A stretch of DNA of 64,000 nucleotides from Bacillus thuringiensis (GTDB taxonomy: Bacteria; Bacillota; Bacilli; Bacillales; Bacillaceae_G), in assembly GCF_001182785.1 (NCBI RefSeq), contig NZ_CP012099.1, positions 2,478,501 to 2,542,500 on the forward strand. Reading direction: 5' to 3'. The translations under genes and the position numbers were made by a program. A model generated the notes under the pieces. That model did not search any database. It saw only the letters and a program-made list of their open reading frames with translations, and had not been told where the DNA came from. This document shows, piece by piece, positions 31,954 through 40,069 of the stretch (position 1 is its first letter; each line of letters starts with the position of its first letter).

Positions 31954-32409
31954 ATGATTAAAACCGCTGTAAAACTTGTAGAATTAAATGCAGAAAACTG
32001 GTATGAATGTTGTGAATTAGAATTATCCGATGGACAAGCAGAATATATTGAATCCAATGCTATTTCAATAGCTCAATCAAAATTCGAACCAAATTTAAAA
32101 CCTTATGCAATTTATTGCGAAGAAAAAGTGGTAGGATTTTTAATGTTTAATTCTGAAATGGAAGAACTTGATGGGTATTGGGTATATAGAATAATGATTG
32201 ATAAGAAATCCCAAGGTAATGGTATAGGGAAAGCAGCAACTAATTTAATGATTGAAGAAATGACTAAATTACCAAATGCAAAAAAAATAGTAGTGGGTTA
32301 TCATCCTGAAAATAAAGGGGCCCATTATTTATATTCGAGTTTAGGTTTTGTTGATAATGGTGACAGGTTCGGTAAAGAAATGGCAGTTATCAAATATATA
32401 AATGATTAA
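31954..32409 (+). CDS. GNAT family N-acetyltransferase (diamine/spermidine type)
   Basis: The expected reaction is transfer of acetyl from acetyl-CoA to a primary amine. Motif A is QGNGIGKAATNLMI (about 90-103) and motif B is NKGAHYLYSSLGFVDNG (about 125-141). The N-terminal LNAENWYECCELELSDGQ resembles PaiA/BltD/SpeG-like polyamine acetyltransferases. ATG follows AAAGGGGAAAATTT. It is the only gene between dif-like sites 2 and 3 and looks like cassette cargo with no phage role. Confidence 0.85.
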   Translation: MIKTAVKLVELNAENWYECCELELSDGQAEYIESNAISIAQSKFEPNLKPYAIYCEEKVVGFLMFNSEMEELDGYWVYRIMIDKKSQGNGIGKAATNLMIEEMTKLPNAKKIVVGYHPENKGAHYLYSSLGFVDNGDRFGKEMAVIKYIND

Positions 32410-32449
32410 GAGATCAATATAAAAAAAGAAAAACTCAGAGTCACCTTTT

Positions 32450-32477
32450 ACTTCCGCTAACGAAAATTATGTAAATA
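32450..32477 (+). other. dif-like site 3
   Basis: ACTTCCGCTAA (8 of 11 to the XerC-side arm), 6-bp centre CGAAAA, and TTATGTAAATA (9 of 11 to the XerD-side arm of B. subtilis dif). Same orientation as the other two. A partly similar inverted segment lies at about 32553-32588 (AGTTACTCATAATTTTCGTA). Confidence 0.45.
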
Positions 32478-32511
32478 AGCTGTCCACATGGGCAGCTTAT
32501 TTTATTTTTCC
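32473..32511 (+). terminator. Rho-independent terminator after the acetyltransferase
   Basis: AAATAAGCTG / CAGCTTATTT with loop TCCACATGGG (which can itself pair CC/GG), followed by T-rich DNA. It overlaps the right arm of dif-like site 3. The rest of the 260-bp gap to 32737 holds the inverted site-like segment and no ORF. Confidence 0.8.
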
Positions 32512-32737
32512 ACATAGCGTAGGTTATTTTGTAAAATGCTGGTGGTATCCCTATACAGTTACTCATAATTTTCGTACTGTGTAACTCAAAAGAGAAAGTT
32601 AAATGAAATCAATGATACCAAGGGATTCAGAAAAAGGGGCAGTTACACACAATATAAGATATGGGTAAGTCATTATACAATTGTTAATTGGAATATTGTA
32701 TTATTGTATATAAGAATTTAAAGAGGGAGTGTAGCTA

Positions 32738-33415
32738 ATGAGTGTGTTGGAAAATTTAACTGCTTATGGGTTTGGAACAGCTGGCGTTGTATATCTTGCT
32801 AAGCAAGGTTTTTTACATGCAATAAAAAGATTAGAAGAGAATCACAAAAGTGAACTTAGAAAAAGAGAAGAAGATTATAAAAAAGAACTTAATAAAGAAC
32901 TGAAAAGGATTGATGCAAAATTTAAAGTGTTGACTGATAGACAAATAGAAGAACATAAGTCGGAATTAAAGAAAGTTAATGATAAATATCAGATTAGATT
33001 TAGTAAATTACATATAGATAGAGCAGAAGCTATAAAGAATTTATACGGAAAGATGAGTGACTTAGAATTAAGTATAAAGAGATTATTAGGGCTCGAAAGA
33101 ACAATGGATGAGGAACTCTCAAAAGATGAAGTGAAAAAGAAATTTGATGAAGCCAATCGTAAGCTAGGTATATTAATCGAATATTACATGATTAATCAAA
33201 TTTATTTCCCCGAAGAAGTTTGCGAAACATTTGATGTTTTACAATCGGATTCAAGCTGGACGGTAGCGAATTTTTATTCGTATTATGCGGAGGGCGGAGA
33301 AGGAAATAAAGAAACAGAAAAACATCAAATAGAGAGCTATATTAATAATGAATTTCCGAAAATAAAGAGGTCTCTTGAAATTCATTTCAGAAGATTACTA
33401 GGAGTAAGTGGATAG
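32738..33415 (+). CDS. Hypothetical coiled-coil protein (225 aa)
   Basis: A short hydrophobic N-terminus (residues 9-26, AYGFGTAGVVYLAKQGFL) is followed by a long charged coiled coil (about 28-90, repeated KREEDYKKELNKELKRI-like heptads) and a helical C-terminal domain. ATG follows AGAGGGAGTGTAGCTA. The layout, a weak membrane anchor plus coiled coil, resembles several uncharacterised phage-defence effectors, but no catalytic motif is seen. No family recognised. Confidence 0.7.
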   Translation: MSVLENLTAYGFGTAGVVYLAKQGFLHAIKRLEENHKSELRKREEDYKKELNKELKRIDAKFKVLTDRQIEEHKSELKKVNDKYQIRFSKLHIDRAEAIKNLYGKMSDLELSIKRLLGLERTMDEELSKDEVKKKFDEANRKLGILIEYYMINQIYFPEEVCETFDVLQSDSSWTVANFYSYYAEGGEGNKETEKHQIESYINNEFPKIKRSLEIHFRRLLGVSG

Positions 33416-33648
33416 TGATTTATTTTATTTAGTGGCAGAGTCATGACCGCTTTTTGGCAGGAAATGTGCCGGTTGTTTTGGAATTAACGTGATATATTTG
33501 TATTGTGAGAAGTGGCGGAAAACACAACTCATAATATACCTTTATAATCTATATGTTGTCCAAACGATTTTATAATGATGGTACATAAAATCCGAAACCA
33601 GCAGGTGGTAACGATTGAATGATACCGTTATTAAGGAGAGTTTTTGCT

Positions 33649-33781
33649 CTTCTTCCAGTTACTTAATATTGTTGATGTATATCAGTAGATCTTCATTAAG
33701 TGATTGGAAGAAGTTTGAAACTTCACGTACCATAATTGAATTAATAATATAAATCAAAGCATCCATTTGGGTGCTTTTTTA
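33649..33781 (+). ncRNA. Candidate small RNA: long hairpin followed by a terminator
   Basis: CTTCTTCCAGTTACTTAAT (33649-33667) pairs with ATTAAGTGATTGGAAGAAG (33695-33713) over 19 positions with two G-U pairs. An intrinsic terminator (AAAGCATCC/GGGTGCTTTTTT, 33755-33781) follows 42 bp later, with no ORF between. This could be an independent RNA, or the leader of the next gene. The rest of the gap from 33416 shows nothing else. Confidence 0.45.
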
Positions 33782-33801
33782 TTTTGGAGAGGATGGTTTA
33801 T

Positions 33802-34035
33802 ATGACGGCATACCATAGGCCGGTTTTGACAGAAAATGTGGATACACATACAGCAGTTTGGGTGAAAGGGTATTCTATTGACAATCCGACTATAGGAACC
33901 GAAGTGAAAAGTCAGCTCAATCTTGAACTGACTTTTATGAGTAATGATTATTCGCCAAATAAGTACAAGATATTTTTAGAAGAATTTGAACGATTTCTAA
34001 GTAAATACGGGTACTTAAATGGTGAACATAGTTAA
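33802..34035 (+). CDS. Hypothetical phage protein (77 aa)
   Basis: ATG 33802 lies 9 bp after GGAGAGGA. The soluble, mixed alpha/beta peptide has LTENVDTHTAVWVKGYS and an acidic C-terminal helix (FLEEFERFLSKYG). Its end overlaps the end of the convergent DUF2513 gene by 4 bp. No domain recognised. Confidence 0.6.
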   Translation: MTAYHRPVLTENVDTHTAVWVKGYSIDNPTIGTEVKSQLNLELTFMSNDYSPNKYKIFLEEFERFLSKYGYLNGEHS

Positions 34036-34412
34036 GATAATCCTATAAAACCAGTTGTCACTTTTACAGCTGTTGCTGAGAGTACACTTAAAGGAACACT
34101 AGATAACTTTTTAGTAAGTTTTTTTGTTTTAGCCCAAACTTTTGAGTCTCTAATAGTATCTAGGAATTCATGTCCTGAAAAAGTAATCGATCCTATTCCT
34201 AGAGCATAAATTTCATCTCCATCAAACTGGTAAGAGCCGTTTATGTATCCAGCTTCTATAAGTTTTAAAATGGCGTATATAGATTCGTTTTCGCCGTACT
34301 TGTTAAAAGTATTAAATTCTTTTAATTGATGAAGATGAATGTGTTGACCTAGGTTTAATTTTTCTTCTAGTTCCAAAAGAACAGAACGAATACAATCTTG
34401 ATTTAATTTCAT
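34032..34412 (-). CDS. DUF2513-family phage protein
   Basis: MKLNQDCIRSVLLELEEKL at the start, followed by LIEAGYINGSYQF and the closing ITFSGHEFLDTIRD region, is the DUF2513 pattern seen in many phages and mobile elements, a winged-helix-like fold. ATG follows AAGGAGGTGATAAC. It is a single leftward gene among rightward ones, so it is probably expressed in the lysogen. Function unknown. Confidence 0.82.
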   Translation of the reverse strand: MKLNQDCIRSVLLELEEKLNLGQHIHLHQLKEFNTFNKYGENESIYAILKLIEAGYINGSYQFDGDEIYALGIGSITFSGHEFLDTIRDSKVWAKTKKLTKKLSSVPLSVLSATAVKVTTGFIGLS

Positions 34413-34538
34413 GTTATCACCTCCTTACATTCTACAAATTCGACAAAAAAGAAGGTAATCCTACAAATTATAGAATAGGAAAACAATTGGTAATAAAAGC
34501 ATTTAATTAGAAATTTTTATTTTGAAGGAGGATGAATG

Positions 34539-34556
34539 ATGGAATGTAAAAAATGA
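34539..34556 (+). other. Five-codon leader ORF coupled to the next gene
   Basis: GGAGG seven bases upstream serves ATG 34539, which reads MECKK and stops at TGA (34554-34556). That stop overlaps ATG 34553 (ATGA). The next gene has no ribosome site of its own, so it is probably translated by reinitiation. Confidence 0.45.
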
Positions 34557-34708
34557 CACTTAAACCTTTAAAGCAATATAAGATTGGTCCAAATAAAATC
34601 CAATCATTAGATGATGTAATTACTATTTTAAGAAATGTGATGATATGCGTGAATGGTGGAGAAGCGTTGGAAGGTCTGGAGCATTTAATCGAAAAGGGTG
34701 ACGAATAA
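34553..34708 (+). CDS. Hypothetical small phage protein (51 aa)
   Basis: The frame begins in the ATGA overlap with the five-codon leader and ends in TAATG overlap with the next gene. The peptide is helical (IQSLDDVITILRNVMICV, GEALEGLEHLIEKG). No domain recognised. Confidence 0.55.
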   Translation: MTLKPLKQYKIGPNKIQSLDDVITILRNVMICVNGGEALEGLEHLIEKGDE

Positions 34709-34923
34709 TGAAACTAACTAAACTAACTAAACAAGAACAAGCGGTTGCAATTGGTACATTCATTTCAATATTAGGACAGGACCTTGTAAATGAATGTATT
34801 GATAAACAGAAATTAGAAAGTGTAATTCCAATCTTTAATGAGTTGGAAGATAATACAACACCAAAGCAAAAGAGAGAAGCGATGATTAGTTTGCTTGGTA
34901 AGGCAATGGATGAATTTGTTTAG
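34708..34923 (+). CDS. Hypothetical phage protein (71 aa)
   Basis: ATG overlaps the previous stop (TAATG) and follows AAAGGGTGACGA. This all-helical acidic protein carries LTKQEQAVAIGTFISILGQ. No domain recognised. Part of a tightly packed set of small genes before packaging. Confidence 0.6.
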   Translation: MKLTKLTKQEQAVAIGTFISILGQDLVNECIDKQKLESVIPIFNELEDNTTPKQKREAMISLLGKAMDEFV

Positions 34924-34941
34924 AATAGGGAGTGATGATAG

Positions 34942-35196
34942 ATGCAAGTCTATTGTTCTAACTGTAATAAGGATTACGATATGCAACCACAAGTAGAGCA
35001 ACTTCCAAAAAGAATTGAGAGGTGTTTCTTTATTTGTCCTCATTGTAAAAATGAACATATTGCTGCATATGTGAACGATAAGATTCGTAGGTATCAAGCG
35101 GACATTGCTAAGTACTACGAACGGATTAATAAGAAGAATCTAAACATCGAGGATGAAATGAAACGGTTGAGGAAGAGGATGGAAGGTGCCAAGTAA
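34942..35196 (+). CDS. Zinc-ribbon phage protein (84 aa)
   Basis: Two CxxC pairs (CSNC at 5-8, CPHC at about 32-35) form a zinc ribbon, followed by a long charged helix to the end (KYYERINKKNLNIEDEMKRL). ATG follows GGGAGTGATGATAG. Such proteins often precede HNH genes in phage packaging regions. Its end overlaps the HNH gene. Confidence 0.7.
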   Translation: MQVYCSNCNKDYDMQPQVEQLPKRIERCFFICPHCKNEHIAAYVNDKIRRYQADIAKYYERINKKNLNIEDEMKRLRKRMEGAK

Positions 35197-35557
35197 ACCA
35201 TTCAAGCCGTGTAAGTCGTTAGGTTGCAACGAACTAACACGGGATAAGTATTGCGCTAAACATATTGAAAAGGAAAAAGAAACCGTAAGATATTATGACA
35301 AACATATTCGAAACAAAAGCTCACGTTCATTCTATAACTCCAAACCATGGAGAGTTATGCGTGAGTTTGTTTATCGTAGAGATCATGGCTTATGTGTTCA
35401 ATGTAGAATGAATGGCATTATTAAGATAGGCGATGTAGTCGATCATATCATTCCGTTGCTTGTGGATTGGCTAAGGCGGTTAGATCCAGCTAATTTACAA
35501 ACACTTTGTCACGCTTGCCATAACAAGAAAACAAAAGAAGATGAGAAGAAACACTGA
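35186..35557 (+). CDS. HNH endonuclease (packaging-associated)
   Basis: The HNH motif is complete: DHIIPL (His-His with metal contact), NLQTLC, CHACHNKKT. A CxxC pair (CVQC) and the final Cys residues bind structural zinc. An N-terminal Cys/His cluster (CKSLGCNELTRDKYCAKH) is also present. HNH proteins encoded beside terminase are needed for cos cleavage in HK97-like phages. GTG start, overlapping the previous gene by 11 bp, after AGGATGGAAG. Confidence 0.92.
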   Translation: MPSKPFKPCKSLGCNELTRDKYCAKHIEKEKETVRYYDKHIRNKSSRSFYNSKPWRVMREFVYRRDHGLCVQCRMNGIIKIGDVVDHIIPLLVDWLRRLDPANLQTLCHACHNKKTKEDEKKH

Positions 35558-35689
35558 AAATAATTTGAAAGGAAAAAATTCATAAACAGCCCCCCACCCT
35601 GAAAAAGCAAAGGACGGCTCTCCGTAGACCGCCGCCTAGCTTTCCGTGTAAAAAGTTCGTTTTATTCTATAAAAGGGGGTTCAGCCGAG
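35558..35689. other. Candidate cos region
   Basis: A 130-bp non-coding stretch lies between HNH and the terminase small subunit. It contains a GC-rich block unlike its surroundings (CAGCCCCCCACCCTG and GGACGGCTCTCCGTAGACCG, about 35586-35636). In HNH-type cos phages the cohesive-end site lies here. The exact nick positions cannot be read from sequence. Confidence 0.4.
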
Positions 35690-35702
35690 GGAGGTGGTCC
35701 GC

Positions 35703-36197
35703 ATAGGAAGGAAAGCGAAGCCGATTCACTTGCATTTGTTAGAAGGTAATACAAATCGATTGACAAAAGATGAAATCGAGCAGCGATTAAAAGCCGAAAA
35801 ACAGTTACAAGCAAAAAAGGATAAGGTAAAGCCACCAACGTGGTTAGATTCAGTTGCCAAGAAAGAATTTAGACGGATTGCTGGTGAATTACTAGAGCTA
35901 GATGTTATTACAAACATAGATGTGAATGCATTAGCAACGTATTGCGATGCTTACTCTGACTATGTTGAATGCACCAAAATTATACGAGAAGAAGGACTTC
36001 TTGTTGAATATACCAATAAGGCAGCTGAAACCAATAAAGTTCCACATCCACTACTTACAAAAAAGAAGCAACTGCATGAACAAATGAAGGCTTTGGCTGT
36101 TGAGTTTGGTCTTACACCGAGTGCAAGAGCAAAAATTGTAATTCCAAATATAAAACAAGGTCCGAAAACTAATGTAGAAAAGGAGTTTGACGTATAA
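35703..36197 (+). CDS. Terminase small subunit, P27 family (probable AUA start)
   Basis: This subunit recognises the packaging site. The protein reads GRKAKPIHLHLLEGN, then KPPTWLDSVAKKEFRRI and ends with LTPSARAKI, the P27 pattern. A GTG at 35694 lies inside the ribosome site GGGAGGTGG. ATA 35703 has exactly 8 bp spacing from GGAGG and would give the usual P27 start (M-GRKxKP). Non-canonical AUA initiation is therefore likely; if GTG is used the protein is three residues longer. Confidence 0.88.
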   Translation: MGRKAKPIHLHLLEGNTNRLTKDEIEQRLKAEKQLQAKKDKVKPPTWLDSVAKKEFRRIAGELLELDVITNIDVNALATYCDAYSDYVECTKIIREEGLLVEYTNKAAETNKVPHPLLTKKKQLHEQMKALAVEFGLTPSARAKIVIPNIKQGPKTNVEKEFDV

Positions 36198-36198
36198 C

Positions 36199-37893
36199 AT
36201 GATTAAGCAATGGATGTTGGATTATTGTGATGATGTACTAAGTGGTGAGGTCGTTGCCTGTCAAAAACATAAACAAGCTTGTAAACGATTTTCAAGAGAT
36301 ATTGAGCGTGAAGGTTCTGAAGATTTCCCTTATGTTTTTAATGAAGAGAAGGCACTTCGTTTTTTTAAATGGATGTCTTTATTTAAACATACAAAAGGGA
36401 AACTGGCTGGACAAAGGATTGAACCGCATTCTATACAAATCTTTGTATTTAGTAATATTTATGGATGGGTTCATAGAAATACGGGATTACGTCGATTTAA
36501 AAAAGCTTATTGGCAAGTAGGTCGTAAAAATGCAAAGTCACAATCTTTAGCGTGCGTTGGTTCATATGAAGCAATGGCCTTTGGTGAGAATATGTCTGAA
36601 GTATATGTTGGCGCCACAAAAACAGAGCAAAGTAAAATTGTCTGGAATGAGATTAAAGCGCAGATGAATGGATGCGAGGATTTAAAAGGAAAATTTAATA
36701 TTGCTTATGGAAAAATTGAACATTTAAAGACAAACTCTTTTATCTCAGCATTATCAAAAGATGCTGGTAAGTCTGGTGACGGTTTAAATGTTCAATGTGG
36801 GATTATTGATGAGTATCATGCCCATGCTACTTCTGAAATTTATGATGTCCTTGTATCCGGTTCGGGTGCGCGACCAAATCCATTAATGATGATTATTACA
36901 ACGGCAGGTTTCAACTTGAATAATCCATGCTATCGTGTGGAATATCAATATGTTGCTAAAATTTTAGACCCAAATATTGATATTGAAAATGAAGAATACT
37001 TTGTAATGGTCAATGAATTAGATAAGGATGATGAAATTACAAACCCAAGTGTATGGGAGAAGGCAAATCCTATTCTATGTAGTTATGAAGAAGGGTGCTC
37101 TTTTTTAAAGGGAGAGTTACAATCAGCATTAGATGTGCCAGAGAAAATGCGGAATTTCCTTACTAAAAATATGAATCGATGGGTTGATATGAAGGAAAAC
37201 GGCTACATGGATATGAAAAAGTGGAAAGATTGCGATGGAACTGTTGAATTATCTGAATTAAAAGGTTTGGAATGTACAGTAGGAGTAGACTTATCAGCCA
37301 AAATTGACTTAACGAGCATTTCATTTGAGTTCAAGAAGGATGATAAGTATATTGTTTTAAGTCATAGTTTTATGCCGGAAGATACATTAGCTGAGAAGAG
37401 ACAAACGGATAAAGTTCCTTATGATCTGTGGGTGCAACAAAAATGGATCACGCCAACGCCTGGTGCGGTAGTTGATTATGAATTTATCAAAACACATATT
37501 AGAAACATGGAGAAAGAGAATAAGTTCAAAATTAAAGAAATATGTGCTGATCCATGGAATGCAACACAATTTATGCAAGACATGGAAGCTGAAGGATATA
37601 CGATGATAGAGATACGCCAAGGAATGGCGACTTTATCAGGCCCTACAAAAGATTTTAGAGAACAAGTGTATCTAAAGAAAGTCATCCACAATAACAACCC
37701 TGTATTGAATTGGGCAACTAGTAATGCTATAACGAGGCAAGATGCCAATGAAAACATTATGCTGGACAAGTCAAAAGCAACAGAAAGAATCGATCCGATT
37801 GCGGCTGTAATAAACTCACATGTTCGTTGTATTCTCAATTCTGGTGAGATGGATTTAAATTCATATATCTTAAGTCAAGATTTCTCATTTTAG
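36199..37893 (+). CDS. Terminase large subunit
   Basis: This is the motor ATPase and nuclease that packages DNA into the prohead. The 564 residues include a Walker A variant VGRKNAKS at 107-114, Walker B GIIDE with Asp204-Glu205, a coupling motif region ITTAG, and a C-terminal RNase H-like nuclease beginning VGVDLSAKIDL with a further acidic site near CADPWNA. It is a Terminase_1, HK97-type protein. ATG 36199 comes 1 bp after the small-subunit stop, so coupling is expected. Confidence 0.95.
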   Translation: MIKQWMLDYCDDVLSGEVVACQKHKQACKRFSRDIEREGSEDFPYVFNEEKALRFFKWMSLFKHTKGKLAGQRIEPHSIQIFVFSNIYGWVHRNTGLRRFKKAYWQVGRKNAKSQSLACVGSYEAMAFGENMSEVYVGATKTEQSKIVWNEIKAQMNGCEDLKGKFNIAYGKIEHLKTNSFISALSKDAGKSGDGLNVQCGIIDEYHAHATSEIYDVLVSGSGARPNPLMMIITTAGFNLNNPCYRVEYQYVAKILDPNIDIENEEYFVMVNELDKDDEITNPSVWEKANPILCSYEEGCSFLKGELQSALDVPEKMRNFLTKNMNRWVDMKENGYMDMKKWKDCDGTVELSELKGLECTVGVDLSAKIDLTSISFEFKKDDKYIVLSHSFMPEDTLAEKRQTDKVPYDLWVQQKWITPTPGAVVDYEFIKTHIRNMEKENKFKIKEICADPWNATQFMQDMEAEGYTMIEIRQGMATLSGPTKDFREQVYLKKVIHNNNPVLNWATSNAITRQDANENIMLDKSKATERIDPIAAVINSHVRCILNSGEMDLNSYILSQDFSF

Positions 37894-37903
37894 GAGGAGT
37901 TAC

Positions 37904-38065
37904 ATGCGTTTTTTATTGTTTTTTATTAGTATTTTAGAAGATATTTTACTTGTTTCGGGGTTGTCCATCATTGTTGGGACGACTTTTTTTATTAATCCAA
38001 TTTACGGCTGGTATCTGTTAGGGTTTATTCTCATAATGCTGGGGGTGGTAATGATAAGAAGGTAG
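37904..38065 (+). CDS. Small membrane protein between terminase and portal (53 aa)
   Basis: ATG follows AGGAGGAGTTAC. Two hydrophobic segments (about residues 3-25 and 33-49) are separated by a short polar turn. Genes of this type and position occur in other B. cereus group siphoviruses. Function unknown. Confidence 0.65.
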   Translation: MRFLLFFISILEDILLVSGLSIIVGTTFFINPIYGWYLLGFILIMLGVVMIRR

Positions 38066-38081
38066 AAAGGAGGTGAAACTT

Positions 38082-39335
38082 TTGATTTTTCGGCATTTAT
38101 TTAAGAATCAAGACACGACGGATTTGAAAAATCCGTCTCCTTGGTTTAAAAGTCTATTTGGTTATCAAGCCGCAAGTGGTGAAAAGGTTACGGTTGAATC
38201 ATCTTTAGGAGTCCCGACAGTATATCGATGCATTAATATCCTTGCAAACAGTGTTGCAATGCTTCCTTTTCAAGTTTTTAGAAAGACGTCAAAAGGAAGA
38301 GAACGAGATAAGATGCATCAAGTGTCATTTGTTTTGGAAAGACGGCCAAACCCTTATCAAAGCCCATTTAAATTCAAACATTTAATCGAAACGCATCGCA
38401 ATACATGGGGAAATGCTTACATCAATATTCATTGGGGTGTGGATGGCAGACCGAAAGAATTATGGGCACTAAATCCGGCTGTAACAACTCCAATCGTGGA
38501 CCTGAAGACAAATAAGTTATGGTATTTTACGAATTTACCAGACGGTACACCTATTAAAATAACTGATGATGACATTATTCATCTTACTACGTTGTCTACT
38601 GATGGACTGAAGGGTAAACCACCTATTCAGATTGCAAGAGAGTCTATAGGTAGTTCACAAGCGGCACAAAAATTTAAAGGTAAATTCTTTACAAATGGTG
38701 CAGCCCATAGTGGGATATTGAAAACACAACAAGCCCTTGGAAAAGAAGCAAAAGATGTACTTCGTGATGCTTGGGAAGAAGCAAATACAGGTTTGAATAA
38801 TGCTCAAAGGATAGCGATTTTGGATGCTGGTTTAGAATTTGAGAAAGTCGGGATGCCATTAAAGGATGCTCAATTTATTGAAGGTATGAAGTTCGATAAG
38901 GCTGAGATTGCAAACATCTTTAATATTCCATTACACATGATTAATGAGTTAGATCGTGCTACATTCTCAAACATTGAGCAACAGGCATTGGATTTTATCC
39001 AAAATACATTGAGTCCAATTCTTATTCAGTATGAAGAAGAATTTTCTTATAAAACATTTTCATTTAATGAACAAAAGCGTTATTATTTGAAATTTAATCT
39101 AACAAGTTTACTTCGCGCTGATTCTAAATCTAGAGCGGAATTTTATAAGATTATGTTAGATGCTGGTGCTTTCTCAATCAATAAAGTATTAGAGCTTGAA
39201 GATATAGATGGAATTGGAGAATATGGTGATAAACATCGTGTCGATCTAAATCATGTATCCATTGAGATTGCGGATGAATACCAATTAGCGAAAGCTAGTG
39301 GAGGTTTGTCGCTGAAAGGAGGTGAGGACAATTAA
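38082..39335 (+). CDS. Phage portal protein, HK97 family
   Basis: The portal forms the dodecameric ring through which DNA enters. The family pattern is clear: VPTVYRCINILANSVAMLPF (about 45-65), GNAYINIHWG, ELWALNPAVTTP, DDDIIHLTTLSTDGLKG, and IPLHMINELDRATFSNIEQQ (about 285-310). TTG 38082 is chosen because GGAGG lies 8 bp upstream; the GTG at 38073 is inside the ribosome site. 417 residues. Confidence 0.95.
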   Translation: MIFRHLFKNQDTTDLKNPSPWFKSLFGYQAASGEKVTVESSLGVPTVYRCINILANSVAMLPFQVFRKTSKGRERDKMHQVSFVLERRPNPYQSPFKFKHLIETHRNTWGNAYINIHWGVDGRPKELWALNPAVTTPIVDLKTNKLWYFTNLPDGTPIKITDDDIIHLTTLSTDGLKGKPPIQIARESIGSSQAAQKFKGKFFTNGAAHSGILKTQQALGKEAKDVLRDAWEEANTGLNNAQRIAILDAGLEFEKVGMPLKDAQFIEGMKFDKAEIANIFNIPLHMINELDRATFSNIEQQALDFIQNTLSPILIQYEEEFSYKTFSFNEQKRYYLKFNLTSLLRADSKSRAEFYKIMLDAGAFSINKVLELEDIDGIGEYGDKHRVDLNHVSIEIADEYQLAKASGGLSLKGGEDN

Positions 39336-40032
39336 AGACGTATTCACTATTAAAAATCAAACGGAATCGTCAGCTGACCTATTTATCTATGGTGACATCA
39401 TAAATAATACAGGTTGGAAATGGGATGATTCTGACATTATGCCTGATGATGTGAAAAATATTTTGGGGCAATTGGATGATAAAAGTAACCTTAATATCTA
39501 TGTAAATAGTGGCGGTGGCTCTGTATTTGCTGGTTTAGCCATTTATAACATGTTAAAGCGCAATAAGGCTCAAAAAACTGTTTATGTAGATGGTGTTGCA
39601 GCTTCTATCGCTTCCGTAATCGCCCTGGCTGGTGATCGTGTTGTTGTCCCTTCTAACGCATTCTTAATGATTCATAAACCATGGACTGTTGGTGTAGGGA
39701 ATGCAAATGACCTTCGTAAAATGGCAGAGGACTTAGACAATATTGAGTCAGGTATCATGAATGTATACAAAGAAAACTTAAAAGAAGGCATTGAAATTGA
39801 AGAAATTCAACAATTAGTAGATGCTGAGACTTGGTTAAGTGGTGAAGAAGCTGAAAAATACTTCGATATTGAAGTTGTGGAAGCAAAAGAAGTTGCCGCT
39901 TGTATGAGCGATTACTTTGATAAATATCAAAAAACACCTAATAAAGTAGTTGCAAAAGCTCCTTTTATTCCAAAGAAGGACAATAATGAACAATTAAAAA
40001 TTCAAAATGCACTAGACCTGTTAGAACTATAG
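39331..40032 (+). CDS. Prohead protease, ClpP-like (probable AUU start)
   Basis: This serine protease matures the capsid. Counting from ATT 39331, the nucleophile is Ser92 in VAASIAS and the base is His115 in FLMIHKPW; YVNSGGGSVFAGLAIY is the ClpP-fold glycine block. The tail after about residue 190 is charged and likely a scaffold contact. GTG 39322 overlaps the Shine-Dalgarno AAAGGAGGTG, whereas ATT 39331 has the ideal 8-bp spacing from GGAGG. AUU initiation is therefore the best reading. It overlaps the portal end by 5 bp. Confidence 0.9.
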   Translation: MKDVFTIKNQTESSADLFIYGDIINNTGWKWDDSDIMPDDVKNILGQLDDKSNLNIYVNSGGGSVFAGLAIYNMLKRNKAQKTVYVDGVAASIASVIALAGDRVVVPSNAFLMIHKPWTVGVGNANDLRKMAEDLDNIESGIMNVYKENLKEGIEIEEIQQLVDAETWLSGEEAEKYFDIEVVEAKEVAACMSDYFDKYQKTPNKVVAKAPFIPKKDNNEQLKIQNALDLLEL

Positions 40033-40069
40033 GTCTATTTTTTGTGCCAATATAAGGAGGAAATACCGA

